Assembly: GCA_043497085.1 (NCBI GenBank)
Contig: JBIEKI010000004.1
Strand: one strand, 5' to 3'
DNA: 64,000 bases
Origin: Thalassobacillus sp043497085
GTDB taxonomy: Bacteria; Bacillota; Bacilli; Bacillales; Halobacillaceae
Position 1 is the stretch's first letter, and the number at the start of each line of letters is the position of its first letter. Shown one piece after another: positions 33,402-42,639 of this stretch. Under the pieces are notes generated by a model. It searched no databases. It was given only the letters and a program-made list of their open reading frames with translations, and was not told where the DNA came from. The translations under genes and the position numbers were made by a program.

Positions 33402-33788
33402 TTACCTCGCTTGAATTACTATTCCATCTTTAATGACGATTGTCTGGTGTTCATATATTTCATTCCATTTAGCACCTTCCTGGACATCCACGATCGCTTC
33501 CACCTCTTCGATGAACAATTCGCTGCCTTCTGGCAGTATTTCTAATTGTTGAAGCTTGTACTCCACCCAGTTCATCTTTTCTTTTCGGAGCTTGATTTCC
33601 TGTGTAAACCGTTTTTCGATTTCACTTGGGGAAATGTCACTTCTTTTCTCCAGCTTTCTCTGTTCAAAACGAAGTTGCTGGCATTCGCGGTCATATCGTT
33701 GGTAACGTGCCTGGAAGTCCTGGGAGAGCTGTTTCTTGCTTTCTTCCGTTAATACTTGTTTTACAGGAATTTTTTTAATTATTTTCAT
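33402..33788 (-). CDS. ylqD: YlqD family protein
   Basis: A 128-residue highly charged, mostly helical (coiled-coil) protein with a beta-rich end (IVIKDGIVIQAR). It lies between khpA and rimM, as ylqD does in B. subtilis. The family has no established function that I know of; conserved linkage with ribosome and tRNA genes suggests a translation-related role. Confidence 0.88.
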   Translation of the reverse strand: MKIIKKIPVKQVLTEESKKQLSQDFQARYQRYDRECQQLRFEQRKLEKRSDISPSEIEKRFTQEIKLRKEKMNWVEYKLQQLEILPEGSELFIEEVEAIVDVQEGAKWNEIYEHQTIVIKDGIVIQAR

Positions 33789-33843
33789 GTTCCTGCCCCT
33801 TTGTCCCGAAGCTTTCCTAAAAACTCTGTAACTTTGAAAGTGT

Positions 33844-33874
33844 AAAAAAGGGAAAGGTTATTAATCCCTCTCCC
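33844..33874 (-). terminator. Possible weak terminator after khpA
   Basis: On the minus strand GGGAGAGG and CCTTTCCC can pair across a nine-base loop, followed by TTTTTT. The stem is short with mismatched neighbours; partial termination between khpA and ylqD is plausible. Confidence 0.5.
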
Positions 33875-33877
33875 TCA

Positions 33878-34105
33878 TTACATGATATCCAAGTAAATTC
33901 TCTTCTTAGAGTCTGACCCTGCTGCGTAAACAACTGTCCGGATTGCTTTTGCTATCCGACCGTTCTTTCCGATCACTTTGCCGACATCGTCCTGGTTGAC
34001 TGTGAGATGATAAACGATTTTACGTTCCTCTTCCTTCACGTCCACTCGGATGTCTTCCGGGTAATCGACAAGCGGATTGACAATAGTTTCAATCAAGGCT
34101 TTCAT
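33878..34105 (-). CDS. khpA: KH-domain RNA-binding protein KhpA (YlqC)
   Basis: A 75-residue single KH domain with the RNA-binding GxxG loop in VIGKNGRIAKAIRTVV. KhpA pairs with KhpB/Jag in other Firmicutes and binds RNA. The gene follows rpsP by 15 bp; rpsP-khpA linkage is conserved. Confidence 0.95.
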   Translation of the reverse strand: MKALIETIVNPLVDYPEDIRVDVKEEERKIVYHLTVNQDDVGKVIGKNGRIAKAIRTVVYAAGSDSKKRIYLDIM

Positions 34106-34120
34106 GGTATCACCACTACT

Positions 34121-34393
34121 TTACTTTTGGTTTTTTGCTTCGTGGAACTTCGTCATGATGCCTTCGTTAGAAAATAGGTTACGAACCGTGTCGCTTGGCT
34201 TAGCACCATTAGTCATCCAGTTCAATGCCTTTTCTTCATCAATGTCAACCTCTACTGGGTTAGCTACTGGATTATATGTGCCAATTTGTTCAATAAAACG
34301 TCCATCACGAGGAGAACGTGAATCAGCTACAACTACACGGTAAAATGGGTTACGTTTTGATCCCATGCGCTTTAGGCGAATTTTAACTGCCAT
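34121..34393 (-). CDS. rpsP: 30S ribosomal protein S16
   Basis: About 90 residues starting MAVKIRLKRMGSKRNPFYRVVVADSR, split here as MAVKIRLKRMGSK and NPFYRVVVADSRSPRDG. It is an early-binding small subunit protein. The ATG at 34393 follows a GGAGGTG site; twelve open codons upstream are excluded. Confidence 0.98.
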   Translation of the reverse strand: MAVKIRLKRMGSKRNPFYRVVVADSRSPRDGRFIEQIGTYNPVANPVEVDIDEEKALNWMTNGAKPSDTVRNLFSNEGIMTKFHEAKNQK

Positions 34394-34477
34394 CTTTAAG
34401 CACCTCCATAAATTATTAATGTTTCGCACAAGTTTAGATTTTAGCAGATGTTTTTCTGTGTGTAAAGGATTTTTCCA

Positions 34478-35821
34478 TTACATGAATGGAAAATTCATTC
34501 CTTTGCCTTTTTTTCCTTTTTGCATGTTGCTCATTTGCTTCATCATTTTCTTCATTTCTTCGAATTGTTTGAGAAGCCTGTTGACCTCGGAAACAGAGGT
34601 ACCAGACCCCTTGGCGATCCGGCGTTTGCGGCTCGCATTCATGAGAGATGGATCCTGACGTTCTTTCTTGGTCATTGACTGGATGATTGCTTCTACATGC
34701 GAAATTTGTTTCTCATCAATCTGCGCATTTTTTAAGCCCTTCATCTTATTGGCTCCAGGAATCATATCCAGCAGTTCATCCAGGGGTCCCATATTTCGGA
34801 CCTGCCCCATTTGTTCCAGGAAATCATCAAAGGTGAAGGAAGCTGAGCGCATCTTTTCTTCCAATTCTTTGGCACGCTTTTCATCGACACTGTCCTGTGC
34901 TTTTTCAATCAGCGTCAGGACGTCTCCCATACCAAGGATACGGGATGCCATCCGCTCTGGGTGGAATGGCTCGAGCTGGTCAAGCTTTTCTCCCATACCG
35001 GCGAATTTGATTGGCTTGCCTGTCACTGCCTTGATAGACAACGCGGCCCCGCCTCGGGTATCCCCATCAAGTTTCGTCAGTACGACACCGCTGACTTCGA
35101 GCTGTTCGTCGAAACTTTCTGCGACGTTGACGGCATCCTGACCGGTCATTGCATCGACAACCAAAAAGATTTCATCCGGCTGGACATTCTCCTTGATCTG
35201 CTGCAATTCACCCATCAGTTCGCCATCGACATGCAGACGACCCGCGGTATCGATAATGACATAGTCATGATGGTTTTCTTTCGCCTCGGCAATTGCTTCA
35301 TTGGCGATGTCTACTGGATTGGCATCTGTGCCTTTGGCATATACCGGCAAATCCAGCTGCTTTCCAAGTGTCTGAAGCTGGTTGATGGCCGCCGGACGAT
35401 AGACGTCTGCCGCTACCAGCATCGGATTACGGTTGTGCTTCTTCCGTAAATGATTGGCCAGTTTCCCTGTGGTTGTCGTCTTACCGGCACCCTGGAGACC
35501 GACCATCATGATGACGGTCGGCGGGCGTTTGGCGACAGCTATTTTACTCTCGTCCCCACCCATCAAATCGGTCAATTCTTCTTTGACCACTTTGATGACT
35601 TGCTGGCCAGGTGTCAAGCTTTCCATGACTTCCTGGCCTACTGCACGTTCTTTCACGCGCTTGACAAACTCTTTGACGACCTTGAAGTTGACGTCTGCCT
35701 CAAGGAGGGCGAGACGGACTTCCCGGGTCATTTCTTTTACATCTTGTTCGGTTACCTTCCCTTTACCTTTAATACGTTGGATTGTATTTTGTAAACGGTC
35801 GGCTAAACCTTCAAATGCCAT
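34478..35821 (-). CDS. ffh: Signal recognition particle protein Ffh
   Basis: A 447-residue SRP54 homologue: N domain, G domain with GLQGAGKTTTTGKLA, DTAGRLHVDGELM and TKLDGDTRGGAAL, then the Met-rich M domain that holds the SRP RNA and signal sequences, ending in a basic Met-rich tail. It delivers membrane and secreted proteins co-translationally to FtsY. The order ylxM-ffh-rpsP is conserved. Confidence 0.98.
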   Translation of the reverse strand: MAFEGLADRLQNTIQRIKGKGKVTEQDVKEMTREVRLALLEADVNFKVVKEFVKRVKERAVGQEVMESLTPGQQVIKVVKEELTDLMGGDESKIAVAKRPPTVIMMVGLQGAGKTTTTGKLANHLRKKHNRNPMLVAADVYRPAAINQLQTLGKQLDLPVYAKGTDANPVDIANEAIAEAKENHHDYVIIDTAGRLHVDGELMGELQQIKENVQPDEIFLVVDAMTGQDAVNVAESFDEQLEVSGVVLTKLDGDTRGGAALSIKAVTGKPIKFAGMGEKLDQLEPFHPERMASRILGMGDVLTLIEKAQDSVDEKRAKELEEKMRSASFTFDDFLEQMGQVRNMGPLDELLDMIPGANKMKGLKNAQIDEKQISHVEAIIQSMTKKERQDPSLMNASRKRRIAKGSGTSVSEVNRLLKQFEEMKKMMKQMSNMQKGKKGKGMNFPFM

Positions 35822-35834
35822 AGAAGGAGCCCTC

Positions 35835-36155
35835 CTAATCTAATTCTTTTAATCTTTCGAGTAAACCCTGCACTTCTTCCTGATTCTTCAGCCTGTCTTG
35901 CAGCTTATTGATCAGTTGTTGTCTCTCCTGGAATTTTTCATATAAGTTCAATTTATCCTCATATTCTTCCAGCATGGCTTCCGTACGACGGATGTTGTCA
36001 TAGACAGCCTGCCTTGAGACATCAAACGTTTCTGATATTTCCCCTAGAGAATAGTCTTCTAAATAATACAGTTCCATGTAATTCCGCTGTTTAGGGGTCA
36101 ACAACGTCTCATAGAAATCAAACAAATAGTTGATTCGTGTCGTCTTTTCTAGCAC
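35835..36155 (-). CDS. ylxM: SRP-associated helix-turn-helix protein YlxM
   Basis: About 106 residues, beginning LEKTTRINYLFDFYETLLT and with a sigma-70 region 4-like helix-turn-helix (YSLGEISETFDVSRQAVYDNI) and a C-terminal coiled coil. YlxM-family proteins modulate the SRP pathway in streptococci. The GTG at 36155 is preceded by AAGGAG at eight bases; the earlier GTG overlaps the ribosome site. It lies between ftsY and ffh as usual. Confidence 0.93.
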   Translation of the reverse strand: MLEKTTRINYLFDFYETLLTPKQRNYMELYYLEDYSLGEISETFDVSRQAVYDNIRRTEAMLEEYEDKLNLYEKFQERQQLINKLQDRLKNQEEVQGLLERLKELD

Positions 36156-36233
36156 GGCAACCACTCCTTGTTAAGTGAAATGCCTTTACATATATGAATA
36201 TTACAGAATGAAAGGCTAGGCTGTCAAGCATCA

Positions 36234-37556
36234 CTATTCTTTTTCTTCATCGTGGGCTTCCACCATGTCGGCAAATAGTCCGTATACAAAAGCGTGGGCG
36301 TCAAACTGCTGAAGGTCAGTGACCTTTTCACCAAGCCCTACTAGTTTAACAGGGATCTCCAGTTCATTGCGAATCGCAAGTACAATACCACCTTTGGCGG
36401 TCCCATCAAGTTTCGTCAGCACAATACCAGACACATCTGTAGCTTCTGAGAATGTCTTGGCCTGACTCATCGCGTTCTGCCCTGTAGTAGCATCCAAAAC
36501 CAGCAACACTTCGTGTGGGGCTGATGGTACCTCGCGTTCGATTACACGCTTTACTTTAGACAGTTCATTCATGAGGTTCACTTTATTCTGCAGCCGGCCT
36601 GCCGTATCACATAACAGCACATCGGCATCACGTGATTTAGCTGCCTGGATGGCATCAAAGATAACCGCTGCAGGGTCACTACCCGCACTGTGCTTGACCA
36701 CATTGACGCCGACTCGTTCTCCCCAGGCATCCAATTGTTCGATGGCGCCGGCACGGAAAGTATCGCCGGCTGCCATCATGACATTCTTCCCTTCACTTTT
36801 CAGCTGATGGGCAAGTTTTCCGATGGTGGTCGTTTTACCAACACCGTTGACACCGACGAATAAAACGATGGACAACCCGTCATGATCAATGTTCAAGCCT
36901 TCGATTTCTTCGCTGTCGTCATCACCATAATAGATTTCTACAAGCTTTTCTGAAATGACTTCTCTTACTTGACGGGTATCTTTGATATTACGTCTTTTTA
37001 CTTCCAGCTGCAGTTCATCAATCATATCCATGACAGTAGTCACACCAACGTCTGCCGAAATGAGGATCTCTTCTAAATCTTCGAAGAAATCTTCATCCAC
37101 GGTGCGATAACGTGCGACAAGATCATTGATCTTACCAGAAAAGGAATCCCTTGTTTTCGTTAAGCCAATACGGAACTTAGCCGCAATCGATTTTTCACGA
37201 CCTTCAATATTAGGCTCCTGTTCCTCTATCTCCGGCTTGGTATCTTCGACAGGTAACGCTGGAGCAGGTTCGGGTGCTTCCAATTCTGCCGGCTCTTCCA
37301 CATCCGTTTCAAGCTGCTCTACCGGAGCTTCCTCGATAGTTTCCTCCTCTTCTGCTTCTGGGACCGCTTCTACTTCAGCAGACTTTTCGTCTGTTTCTGG
37401 TGCTGGTGTTGTGTTTTCTTCGTCTGGTGCATCTGTATCATCAATTTCCAGGTCTTGCTCTTCCAGTTCTTCTGCCTGTTCCTGCTCCAGTTCCTTCAAC
37501 TCTTGTTCAAATGGATCTAATATAAATTTATCCTTTAACTTTTTGAAAAAGCTCAT
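36234..37556 (-). CDS. ftsY: Signal recognition particle receptor FtsY
   Basis: A 440-residue receptor with a strongly acidic, Glu/Pro/Ala-rich A domain (about residues 15-120) followed by the NG domain: GVNGVGKTTTIGKLAH, DTAGRLQNKVNLM, TKLDGTAKGGIVL and GLGEKVTDLQQFD. It is the membrane partner of Ffh. The acidic region is longer than in B. subtilis FtsY, which is about 329 residues, and would suit a halophile. It follows smc by 13 bp. Confidence 0.97.
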   Translation of the reverse strand: MSFFKKLKDKFILDPFEQELKELEQEQAEELEEQDLEIDDTDAPDEENTTPAPETDEKSAEVEAVPEAEEEETIEEAPVEQLETDVEEPAELEAPEPAPALPVEDTKPEIEEQEPNIEGREKSIAAKFRIGLTKTRDSFSGKINDLVARYRTVDEDFFEDLEEILISADVGVTTVMDMIDELQLEVKRRNIKDTRQVREVISEKLVEIYYGDDDSEEIEGLNIDHDGLSIVLFVGVNGVGKTTTIGKLAHQLKSEGKNVMMAAGDTFRAGAIEQLDAWGERVGVNVVKHSAGSDPAAVIFDAIQAAKSRDADVLLCDTAGRLQNKVNLMNELSKVKRVIEREVPSAPHEVLLVLDATTGQNAMSQAKTFSEATDVSGIVLTKLDGTAKGGIVLAIRNELEIPVKLVGLGEKVTDLQQFDAHAFVYGLFADMVEAHDEEKE

Positions 37557-37569
37557 CCAATCTTCCTTT

Positions 37570-40500
37570 CTATACTTCTAGTAAGTCTTGAGATTCTTCC
37601 AGCCTTACTGAAACAAGCTTGGAAACGCCGGATTCCTGCATCGTGACTCCGTACAGTACATCCGACTCTTCCATTGTGCCTTTCCGGTGCGTGATGACGA
37701 TGAATTGCGTATTTTCACTGAAGACTTTCAGATAACGCGCAAACCGATCAACATTGGCATCATCGAGTGCTGCTTCCACTTCATCCAACACACAAAACGG
37801 CACAGGACGCACTCTGAGGATGGCGAATAGCAGCGCAATCGCTGTCAAAGCACGTTCTCCCCCGGACAGCAGGCTGAGATTCTGCAGCTTTTTACCTGGC
37901 GGCTGAGCTACGATATCCACCCCCGTCTCCAGCATATTATCAGGGTCGGTCAGTCGAAGGTCGGCTCGTCCCCCTCCAAATAACTCTTTGAAAACGACCG
38001 AGAACTCCTGCTTGATTTGTGTAAATGTATCCTCAAACCTGCGCTCCATCTCCCCGTCCATTTCGGAAATGACAGAATATAATGTATCCTTCGCTTCATT
38101 CAAATCGGTCTGTTGTTCGCTCAAAAATTGGTAACGCTCCTGAATTCGATCATATTCGTCGATCGCTCCGAGATTGACCGTACCCAGTTCATCAATGGCA
38201 CGTTTGATCAGTTTTACTTTTGTCTTGCTTTCTTCAATATTGGTTGTGCGCTCATACTCTTGCTGCGCTCGTTCAAAAGTAAGAAAATATTCTTTTTGCA
38301 GGTAATCCAACATGTTTTCCAACTCTACATCAAGACGGTTTGCCTTGACCTCTTTATCCTGGATATCCTGGACGTAATGGTGATGGGTCCTGTTCTCTTC
38401 CTTCAACTGCACCTCTATCTGTTTGATCGTATCAGCATGCTCGTTGCGCTGTTCTCTGCGTTCTGTAATCAGGCGAGCTGTCTCTTCCTTGGCTGATTTT
38501 TTATCTTCAATTGCAGCTTCCAATTCAGCTTCTGTTTGCTTGTTATGGGCAATATCCATCAGCTGCTCGTATTGCTTACGGTTCTCTTCAACATGTTGTT
38601 CCAGTTCTTTCTTTTGAACTTGATATCCATACAGTTTCTCTTGCTGATTTTTCACTTCAGAATCCTGCTCCGCTAGCTTCAACTGTAATTCGTGCTGCTT
38701 TGCTTTCAGGTTTTCCTCATTTTCTGACTGTCGTTTTTCAGCTTCTGTGAGTGTATCAATTTCTTTTTGGGAAGCTGACAACTCCTGTTCCAACTGTTCT
38801 AATTCACCAGCAAGGTCTTCAAATCTAGTCGTAAGCTGGTCGCGGTCCTGTTCATATTGTTCCTGGTCCTGGTCGAACAGTAACAGCTGGTCATTCAGGT
38901 TTTGATGTTTCACCTGGGCCTCACGCAAGACAGCCCGTTTTTCCTGTTCCTGCTCTTTCAAATCTTCTCTTATCGTCCGAAGTTCCTGCACCTGCTCTTG
39001 TTGATTGGTAGTGAGATTCTTCAATTGCTGCATCTCTTGTTCTGCAGCTATGGTCTTTTGTTCAAAAGATGAAAGCTTGTCATTCAGTTCCTGCAATTCT
39101 CTTTCCCTTGTAAACAAGGATTGGTTAGTCTTTTTCTTTGCACCACCGGTCATCGCTCCCCCGGGATTGATGACATCCCCTTCTAAAGTAACAATCCTGA
39201 AACGCCGCTGCATCGTTTGAGCAAGCTTGTTCGCTGTTTCCAGGTTTTCTGCTATCACAATATGGCCAAGTAAATGACGGATGGCACGATCATAACGATC
39301 CTCAAATCGAACCAAATCAGCAGCTACCCCGACAAAACCGGGTTGTCCGCTTATTCTGGAAGTCATATCTGCCGGAATGAAGCGTGGCTGTATCGTTTCA
39401 AGTGGCAGGAACGTCGCTCTGCCTTTATTGTGCTGACGAAGCCAGTGGATGGCCTGGCGGGCGGAAGATTCATTTTGCATGATCACATGCTGAGCCTGGG
39501 CGCCAAGCGCTGTCTCGATGGCTGTAATTAAATTACCAGGAACATCGATCAATTCCAGTACCGCCCCTTCCACCCCTGACAAAAACTGTTGCTCTCTCGC
39601 CTTCAGGACTTCTTTAACGCCTTGGAAATAGCCAGAGAAATCTTCCTTCATTTCTTCCAGCATTTCTTTTTTGGATTTTAATTTCTCTACATACTGATAA
39701 CCCTGGTAAAGCTTGCTCTGCAATTCCTGGTAGCGTTCCTGGCTGTTGTTCAGCTTTTCTTCCAGGTCGCTCAATTCCTGTTCCTTTTGTACCCGCTGCT
39801 CGTGGATATGGTTTACTTCACGCTCCAGCTTTTCCTTCTCGACAAGCAATTGTTCTCTTTCTTCTCGCATATCTTTAAATTTATCTTTTTGCACTTCACT
39901 TTTGGAGCCGATTTGTTCCAACTGTCTCGCAATGGATTGTTTTTCGTTCCGCTTGGCCGCTTGCTCATTCAACAGTTCAATGTAATCACTTTTCAACTCT
40001 TCAATCTGCTCACCAATATTCTGAGTCTCCAGCTCAAGCTGTCTGGCTGTTTCTTTTAACGCTTTTTTCGTATTGGATCGCTGTTCTTTCCAACTGTTCA
40101 GTTTGTTTTCATGTTCTTCGCATAATTCCTTTGTCTGCGCTACCCTGTCTGAAAGTTGGCTGAATTCTTCTTCAAGCTTCGCTTTGTTTTCTTCAAAATG
40201 CTTAAAACGTTCTTTGACTAACTGTTTCTTTCCCTCTAAGTTCTCTAATTCCTGCGTCAAAACAAGCAGCTTCTCCTGAAGACTTTCCAGCGATTCATCC
40301 AACGCAAGCATTTGCTCGCGTTCGGCTTCGACTATTGCTTCTTTTTCTTCAATAGCCGTCTTTATTTCCGATTTTTTTAATTTCATCTCTTCCAGATTAT
40401 TCAAAAGGTGCTGCCATTCTTCATTAATCGTTTCAATCTGGGCGATCAATAAAGAAATCTCGACTTGTTTCAATTCTTCTTTTTTCTCCAGGTAATCTTT

Positions 40501-41136
40501 TGCAATAGCTGCCTGTTCCTTCAAAGGTTCAAGCTGTCCTTCAATTTCATAAATGATATCTTCCACACGATTAAGGTTTTCTTGTGTTTCCGCAAGTTTA
40601 TATTCGGCTTTTTTCTTACGTTGCTTGTATTTCAACACTCCTGCTGCTTCTTCAAAAATACTTCGTCTTTCTTCAGCTTTTGAGCTCAGGATCTCTTCGA
40701 CTTTTCCCTGACTGATGATGGAAAAGGCTTCTCTGCCCAGTCCGGAATCCATGAATAAATTGATAATATCCTTCAAACGGCAGGCTTGTTTATTGATATA
40801 AAAAGCACTTTCACCTGATCGGTATACTCTCCGGGTGACACTGACCTCCTGGTAATCCAGCGGGAGGGTTTGGTCTTCATTGTCCAATGTCAACGTCACT
40901 TCTGCCATATTCAATGCATTTCTTGTGTCGCTGCCTGCAAAAATGATATCTTCCATTTTGCTGCCTCTTAATGAGCGGGCAGACTGTTCACCGAGTACCC
41001 AACGGATTGCATCGGTAATATTACTCTTGCCACTGCCATTCGGTCCAACCACAGAAGTAACACCAGGTACAAAATCTACGGTGACCCGTTCAGCAAAAGA
41101 TTTGAATCCAACTGTATCTAAACGTTTGAGGAACAT
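37570..41136 (-). CDS. smc: Chromosome segregation ATPase Smc
   Basis: About 1188 residues, close to the 1186 of B. subtilis Smc. Walker A VVGPNGSGKSNITDAI is near the N-terminus, two long coiled coils (about 165-500 and 670-1000) flank a hinge (about 510-660, with GDVINPGGAMTGGA), and the C-terminal head has the signature LLSGGERALTAIALLFAI and Walker B FCVLDEVEAALDDAN. It condenses DNA with ScpAB. The ATG at 41136 has AGGAGG six bases upstream. Confidence 0.98.
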   Translation of the reverse strand: MFLKRLDTVGFKSFAERVTVDFVPGVTSVVGPNGSGKSNITDAIRWVLGEQSARSLRGSKMEDIIFAGSDTRNALNMAEVTLTLDNEDQTLPLDYQEVSVTRRVYRSGESAFYINKQACRLKDIINLFMDSGLGREAFSIISQGKVEEILSSKAEERRSIFEEAAGVLKYKQRKKKAEYKLAETQENLNRVEDIIYEIEGQLEPLKEQAAIAKDYLEKKEELKQVEISLLIAQIETINEEWQHLLNNLEEMKLKKSEIKTAIEEKEAIVEAEREQMLALDESLESLQEKLLVLTQELENLEGKKQLVKERFKHFEENKAKLEEEFSQLSDRVAQTKELCEEHENKLNSWKEQRSNTKKALKETARQLELETQNIGEQIEELKSDYIELLNEQAAKRNEKQSIARQLEQIGSKSEVQKDKFKDMREEREQLLVEKEKLEREVNHIHEQRVQKEQELSDLEEKLNNSQERYQELQSKLYQGYQYVEKLKSKKEMLEEMKEDFSGYFQGVKEVLKAREQQFLSGVEGAVLELIDVPGNLITAIETALGAQAQHVIMQNESSARQAIHWLRQHNKGRATFLPLETIQPRFIPADMTSRISGQPGFVGVAADLVRFEDRYDRAIRHLLGHIVIAENLETANKLAQTMQRRFRIVTLEGDVINPGGAMTGGAKKKTNQSLFTRERELQELNDKLSSFEQKTIAAEQEMQQLKNLTTNQQEQVQELRTIREDLKEQEQEKRAVLREAQVKHQNLNDQLLLFDQDQEQYEQDRDQLTTRFEDLAGELEQLEQELSASQKEIDTLTEAEKRQSENEENLKAKQHELQLKLAEQDSEVKNQQEKLYGYQVQKKELEQHVEENRKQYEQLMDIAHNKQTEAELEAAIEDKKSAKEETARLITERREQRNEHADTIKQIEVQLKEENRTHHHYVQDIQDKEVKANRLDVELENMLDYLQKEYFLTFERAQQEYERTTNIEESKTKVKLIKRAIDELGTVNLGAIDEYDRIQERYQFLSEQQTDLNEAKDTLYSVISEMDGEMERRFEDTFTQIKQEFSVVFKELFGGGRADLRLTDPDNMLETGVDIVAQPPGKKLQNLSLLSGGERALTAIALLFAILRVRPVPFCVLDEVEAALDDANVDRFARYLKVFSENTQFIVITHRKGTMEESDVLYGVTMQESGVSKLVSVRLEESQDLLEV

Positions 41137-41261
41137 TTGCATCCTCCTATGTATTTAACATTCACTTTGATTTTTAGTTTGCATTTCAACTCATTTATTT
41201 TATCATAAACAATAAGGCTATAGAAGAAGCCAACCAATCCTGTTGTAAGGAGGAAACCAAT

Positions 41262-41483
41262 ATGAGCTTGAATGAACCGACCCAGGAAAACTTAGAAACG
41301 ATCATCAACGACCTGGCTGACCGCTTGCAGGTTGTCAACCGTTCCATTATGGACCCCGCCGATTATGACCTTGCGAACTATGATGAAATCAAATCCCTGC
41401 ATGATATGGTTGTAACTAAAGGACAATTAAGTGTGTCAGAAACCCAGGCATTTGTCCAAGAACTGGGCGCCTACCGAAAATAG
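41262..41483 (+). CDS. UPF0435 (DUF1128) family small protein
   Basis: A 73-residue acidic protein on the plus strand with the pattern of the UPF0435/YfkK family: LETIINDLADRLQVVNRSIMDPADYDL, LHDMVVTKGQLSVSETQAFVQELG. No function is established. The ribosome site GTAAGGAGG lies nine bases before the ATG; a weak promoter (TTGCAT, 16 bases, TATCAT) is upstream. It separates smc from rnc, which are adjacent in B. subtilis, and runs opposite to both. It is followed by its own terminator. Confidence 0.85.
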   Translation: MSLNEPTQENLETIINDLADRLQVVNRSIMDPADYDLANYDEIKSLHDMVVTKGQLSVSETQAFVQELGAYRK

Positions 41484-41495
41484 CAAACCCAATAG

Positions 41496-41525
41496 AAAGC
41501 CGCGCAGAGTCTGCGCGGCTTTTTT
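41496..41525 (+). terminator. Terminator after the UPF0435 gene
   Basis: Perfect 12-bp arms AAAGCCGCGCAG / CTGCGCGGCTTT with a three-base loop, followed by a T-run on the plus strand. On the minus strand, behind rnc, the T-run after the stem is poor, but some termination there is possible. Confidence 0.92.
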
Positions 41526-41530
41526 CCATC

Positions 41531-42223
41531 TTATTTACATGCTCCAGCTTTCCGGAGCGCTTCTTCAGCAGCTTTTTGTTCAGCTTCTTTTTTGGTTCGA
41601 CCGATACCAACGCCCGCGGTCTCATTCTGGATGCGGACATGGGCGACGAATTCACGGTTATGTGCAGGACCAAGTTCTTCGACGATTTCGTATTCGATGA
41701 CTCTGTTTTTTTCACGCTGGACAAACTCCTGCAGCTGGCTTTTGAAATCCATCGCATGCGAAAAAGCACCTTTTTGAACTTTTGGATAAACATACTTTTC
41801 CAAAAAGGCAAGGACAGCCTCATACCCTTGATCCAGATAGAGTGCACCAATGAAGGCCTCGAAAACATCCGCAAGCAGTGCCGGACGGTTTCTTCCTCCT
41901 GTCATCTCTTCGCCTTTCCCTAACTGGATCAGCTCACTGAAGTTCAATTCATCAGCAAAACGAACCAGGGAAATTTCACAGACGATGGAGGCACGGAGTT
42001 TTGTCAGTTCACCTTCACTCATATCGGGATATTTGCGATAGAGGTACTGGGACACCCCAAGCTCAAGTACTGCGTCTCCTAAAAATTCAAGACGCTCGTT
42101 GTCCTTACGTTCTGTCTTACGATGCTCATTCACATAAGATGAATGGGTAAATGCTTGTATTAAAATATCGAGATCGTTGAAATGGATACCTATTTTCTCT
42201 TGAAAGGTTGAAAAGTCTTCCAT
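41531..42223 (-). CDS. rnc: Ribonuclease III
   Basis: A 230-residue protein with the catalytic motif NERLEFLGDAVLEL (residues 42-55), the second acidic site DVFEAFIGALYLDQG, and a C-terminal double-stranded RNA-binding domain (about residues 155-228). It cuts double-stranded RNA in rRNA maturation and mRNA decay. It is the last gene of the acpP side of the block and ends near a terminator that is mainly that of the opposite gene. Confidence 0.98.
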   Translation of the reverse strand: MEDFSTFQEKIGIHFNDLDILIQAFTHSSYVNEHRKTERKDNERLEFLGDAVLELGVSQYLYRKYPDMSEGELTKLRASIVCEISLVRFADELNFSELIQLGKGEEMTGGRNRPALLADVFEAFIGALYLDQGYEAVLAFLEKYVYPKVQKGAFSHAMDFKSQLQEFVQREKNRVIEYEIVEELGPAHNREFVAHVRIQNETAGVGIGRTKKEAEQKAAEEALRKAGACK

Positions 42224-42268
42224 CGCTCACCTAAACCCTTTCAGTTTGATTTGATGAAATATAGGAAG

Positions 42269-42291
42269 GGCTGTCCACTTGATGGACAGCT
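42269..42291 (-). terminator. Hairpin between acpP and rnc, possible attenuator
   Basis: On the minus strand GCTGTCCA and TGGACAGC form a perfect 8-bp stem with a five-base loop (CAAG region) just after acpP. The sequence after it (CCTTCCTATATTTC) is only weakly T-rich. It could lower expression of rnc relative to acpP, or stabilise the acpP mRNA end. Confidence 0.5.
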
Positions 42292-42304
42292 CCTTGCCAA
42301 CTGT

Positions 42305-42538
42305 TTATTGGATGCTGTTTATGTAATTCACAGCGTCACCAACAGTATTGATTTTTTCTGCTTCTTCATCAGCGATCTCTGTATCGAATTCATCTTCAAG
42401 CTCCATAACAAGCTCAACTACATCCAAAGAATCCGCTTCAAGATCGTCTTTGAAGGAAGCCTCCATTGTAACCTTAGATTCTTCTACATCAAGACGGTCA
42501 ACAATGATTTGTTTGACACGATCAAAAGTATCTGCCAT
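42305..42538 (-). CDS. acpP: Acyl carrier protein
   Basis: A 77-residue acidic protein with the phosphopantetheine serine S37 in EADSLDVVELVME. It carries growing acyl chains in fatty acid synthesis and passes them to PlsX. AAGGGAGGTG precedes the ATG. Position after fabG is the usual one. Confidence 0.98.
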   Translation of the reverse strand: MADTFDRVKQIIVDRLDVEESKVTMEASFKDDLEADSLDVVELVMELEDEFDTEIADEEAEKINTVGDAVNYINSIQ

Positions 42539-42639
42539 AAGACTTCACCTCCCTTCCGTTATTATAGTAGAAATTCCATAGAAAAACTAGATGATTCAAA
42601 ATTTATGATTTCAACCGGTGTAAATCACCGGGTCAATCC

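Noticed and set aside
34668..35141. 157-codon open frame antisense to ffh, and similar long antisense frames in smc, fliI and dppE
   Set aside because: All lie within well-supported genes, lack ribosome sites and show no family resemblance.
37126..37581. Ser-rich open frame of 151 codons antisense to ftsY
   Set aside because: It is a mirror of the Glu/Ala-rich A domain of FtsY in the opposite frame; no ribosome site and biased repetitive composition.
42539..42639. Small inverted repeat CCGGTG/CACCGG between fabG and acpP as a terminator
   Set aside because: The stem is six bases and no T-run follows; the genes are expected to be co-transcribed. Noted but not listed as a feature.
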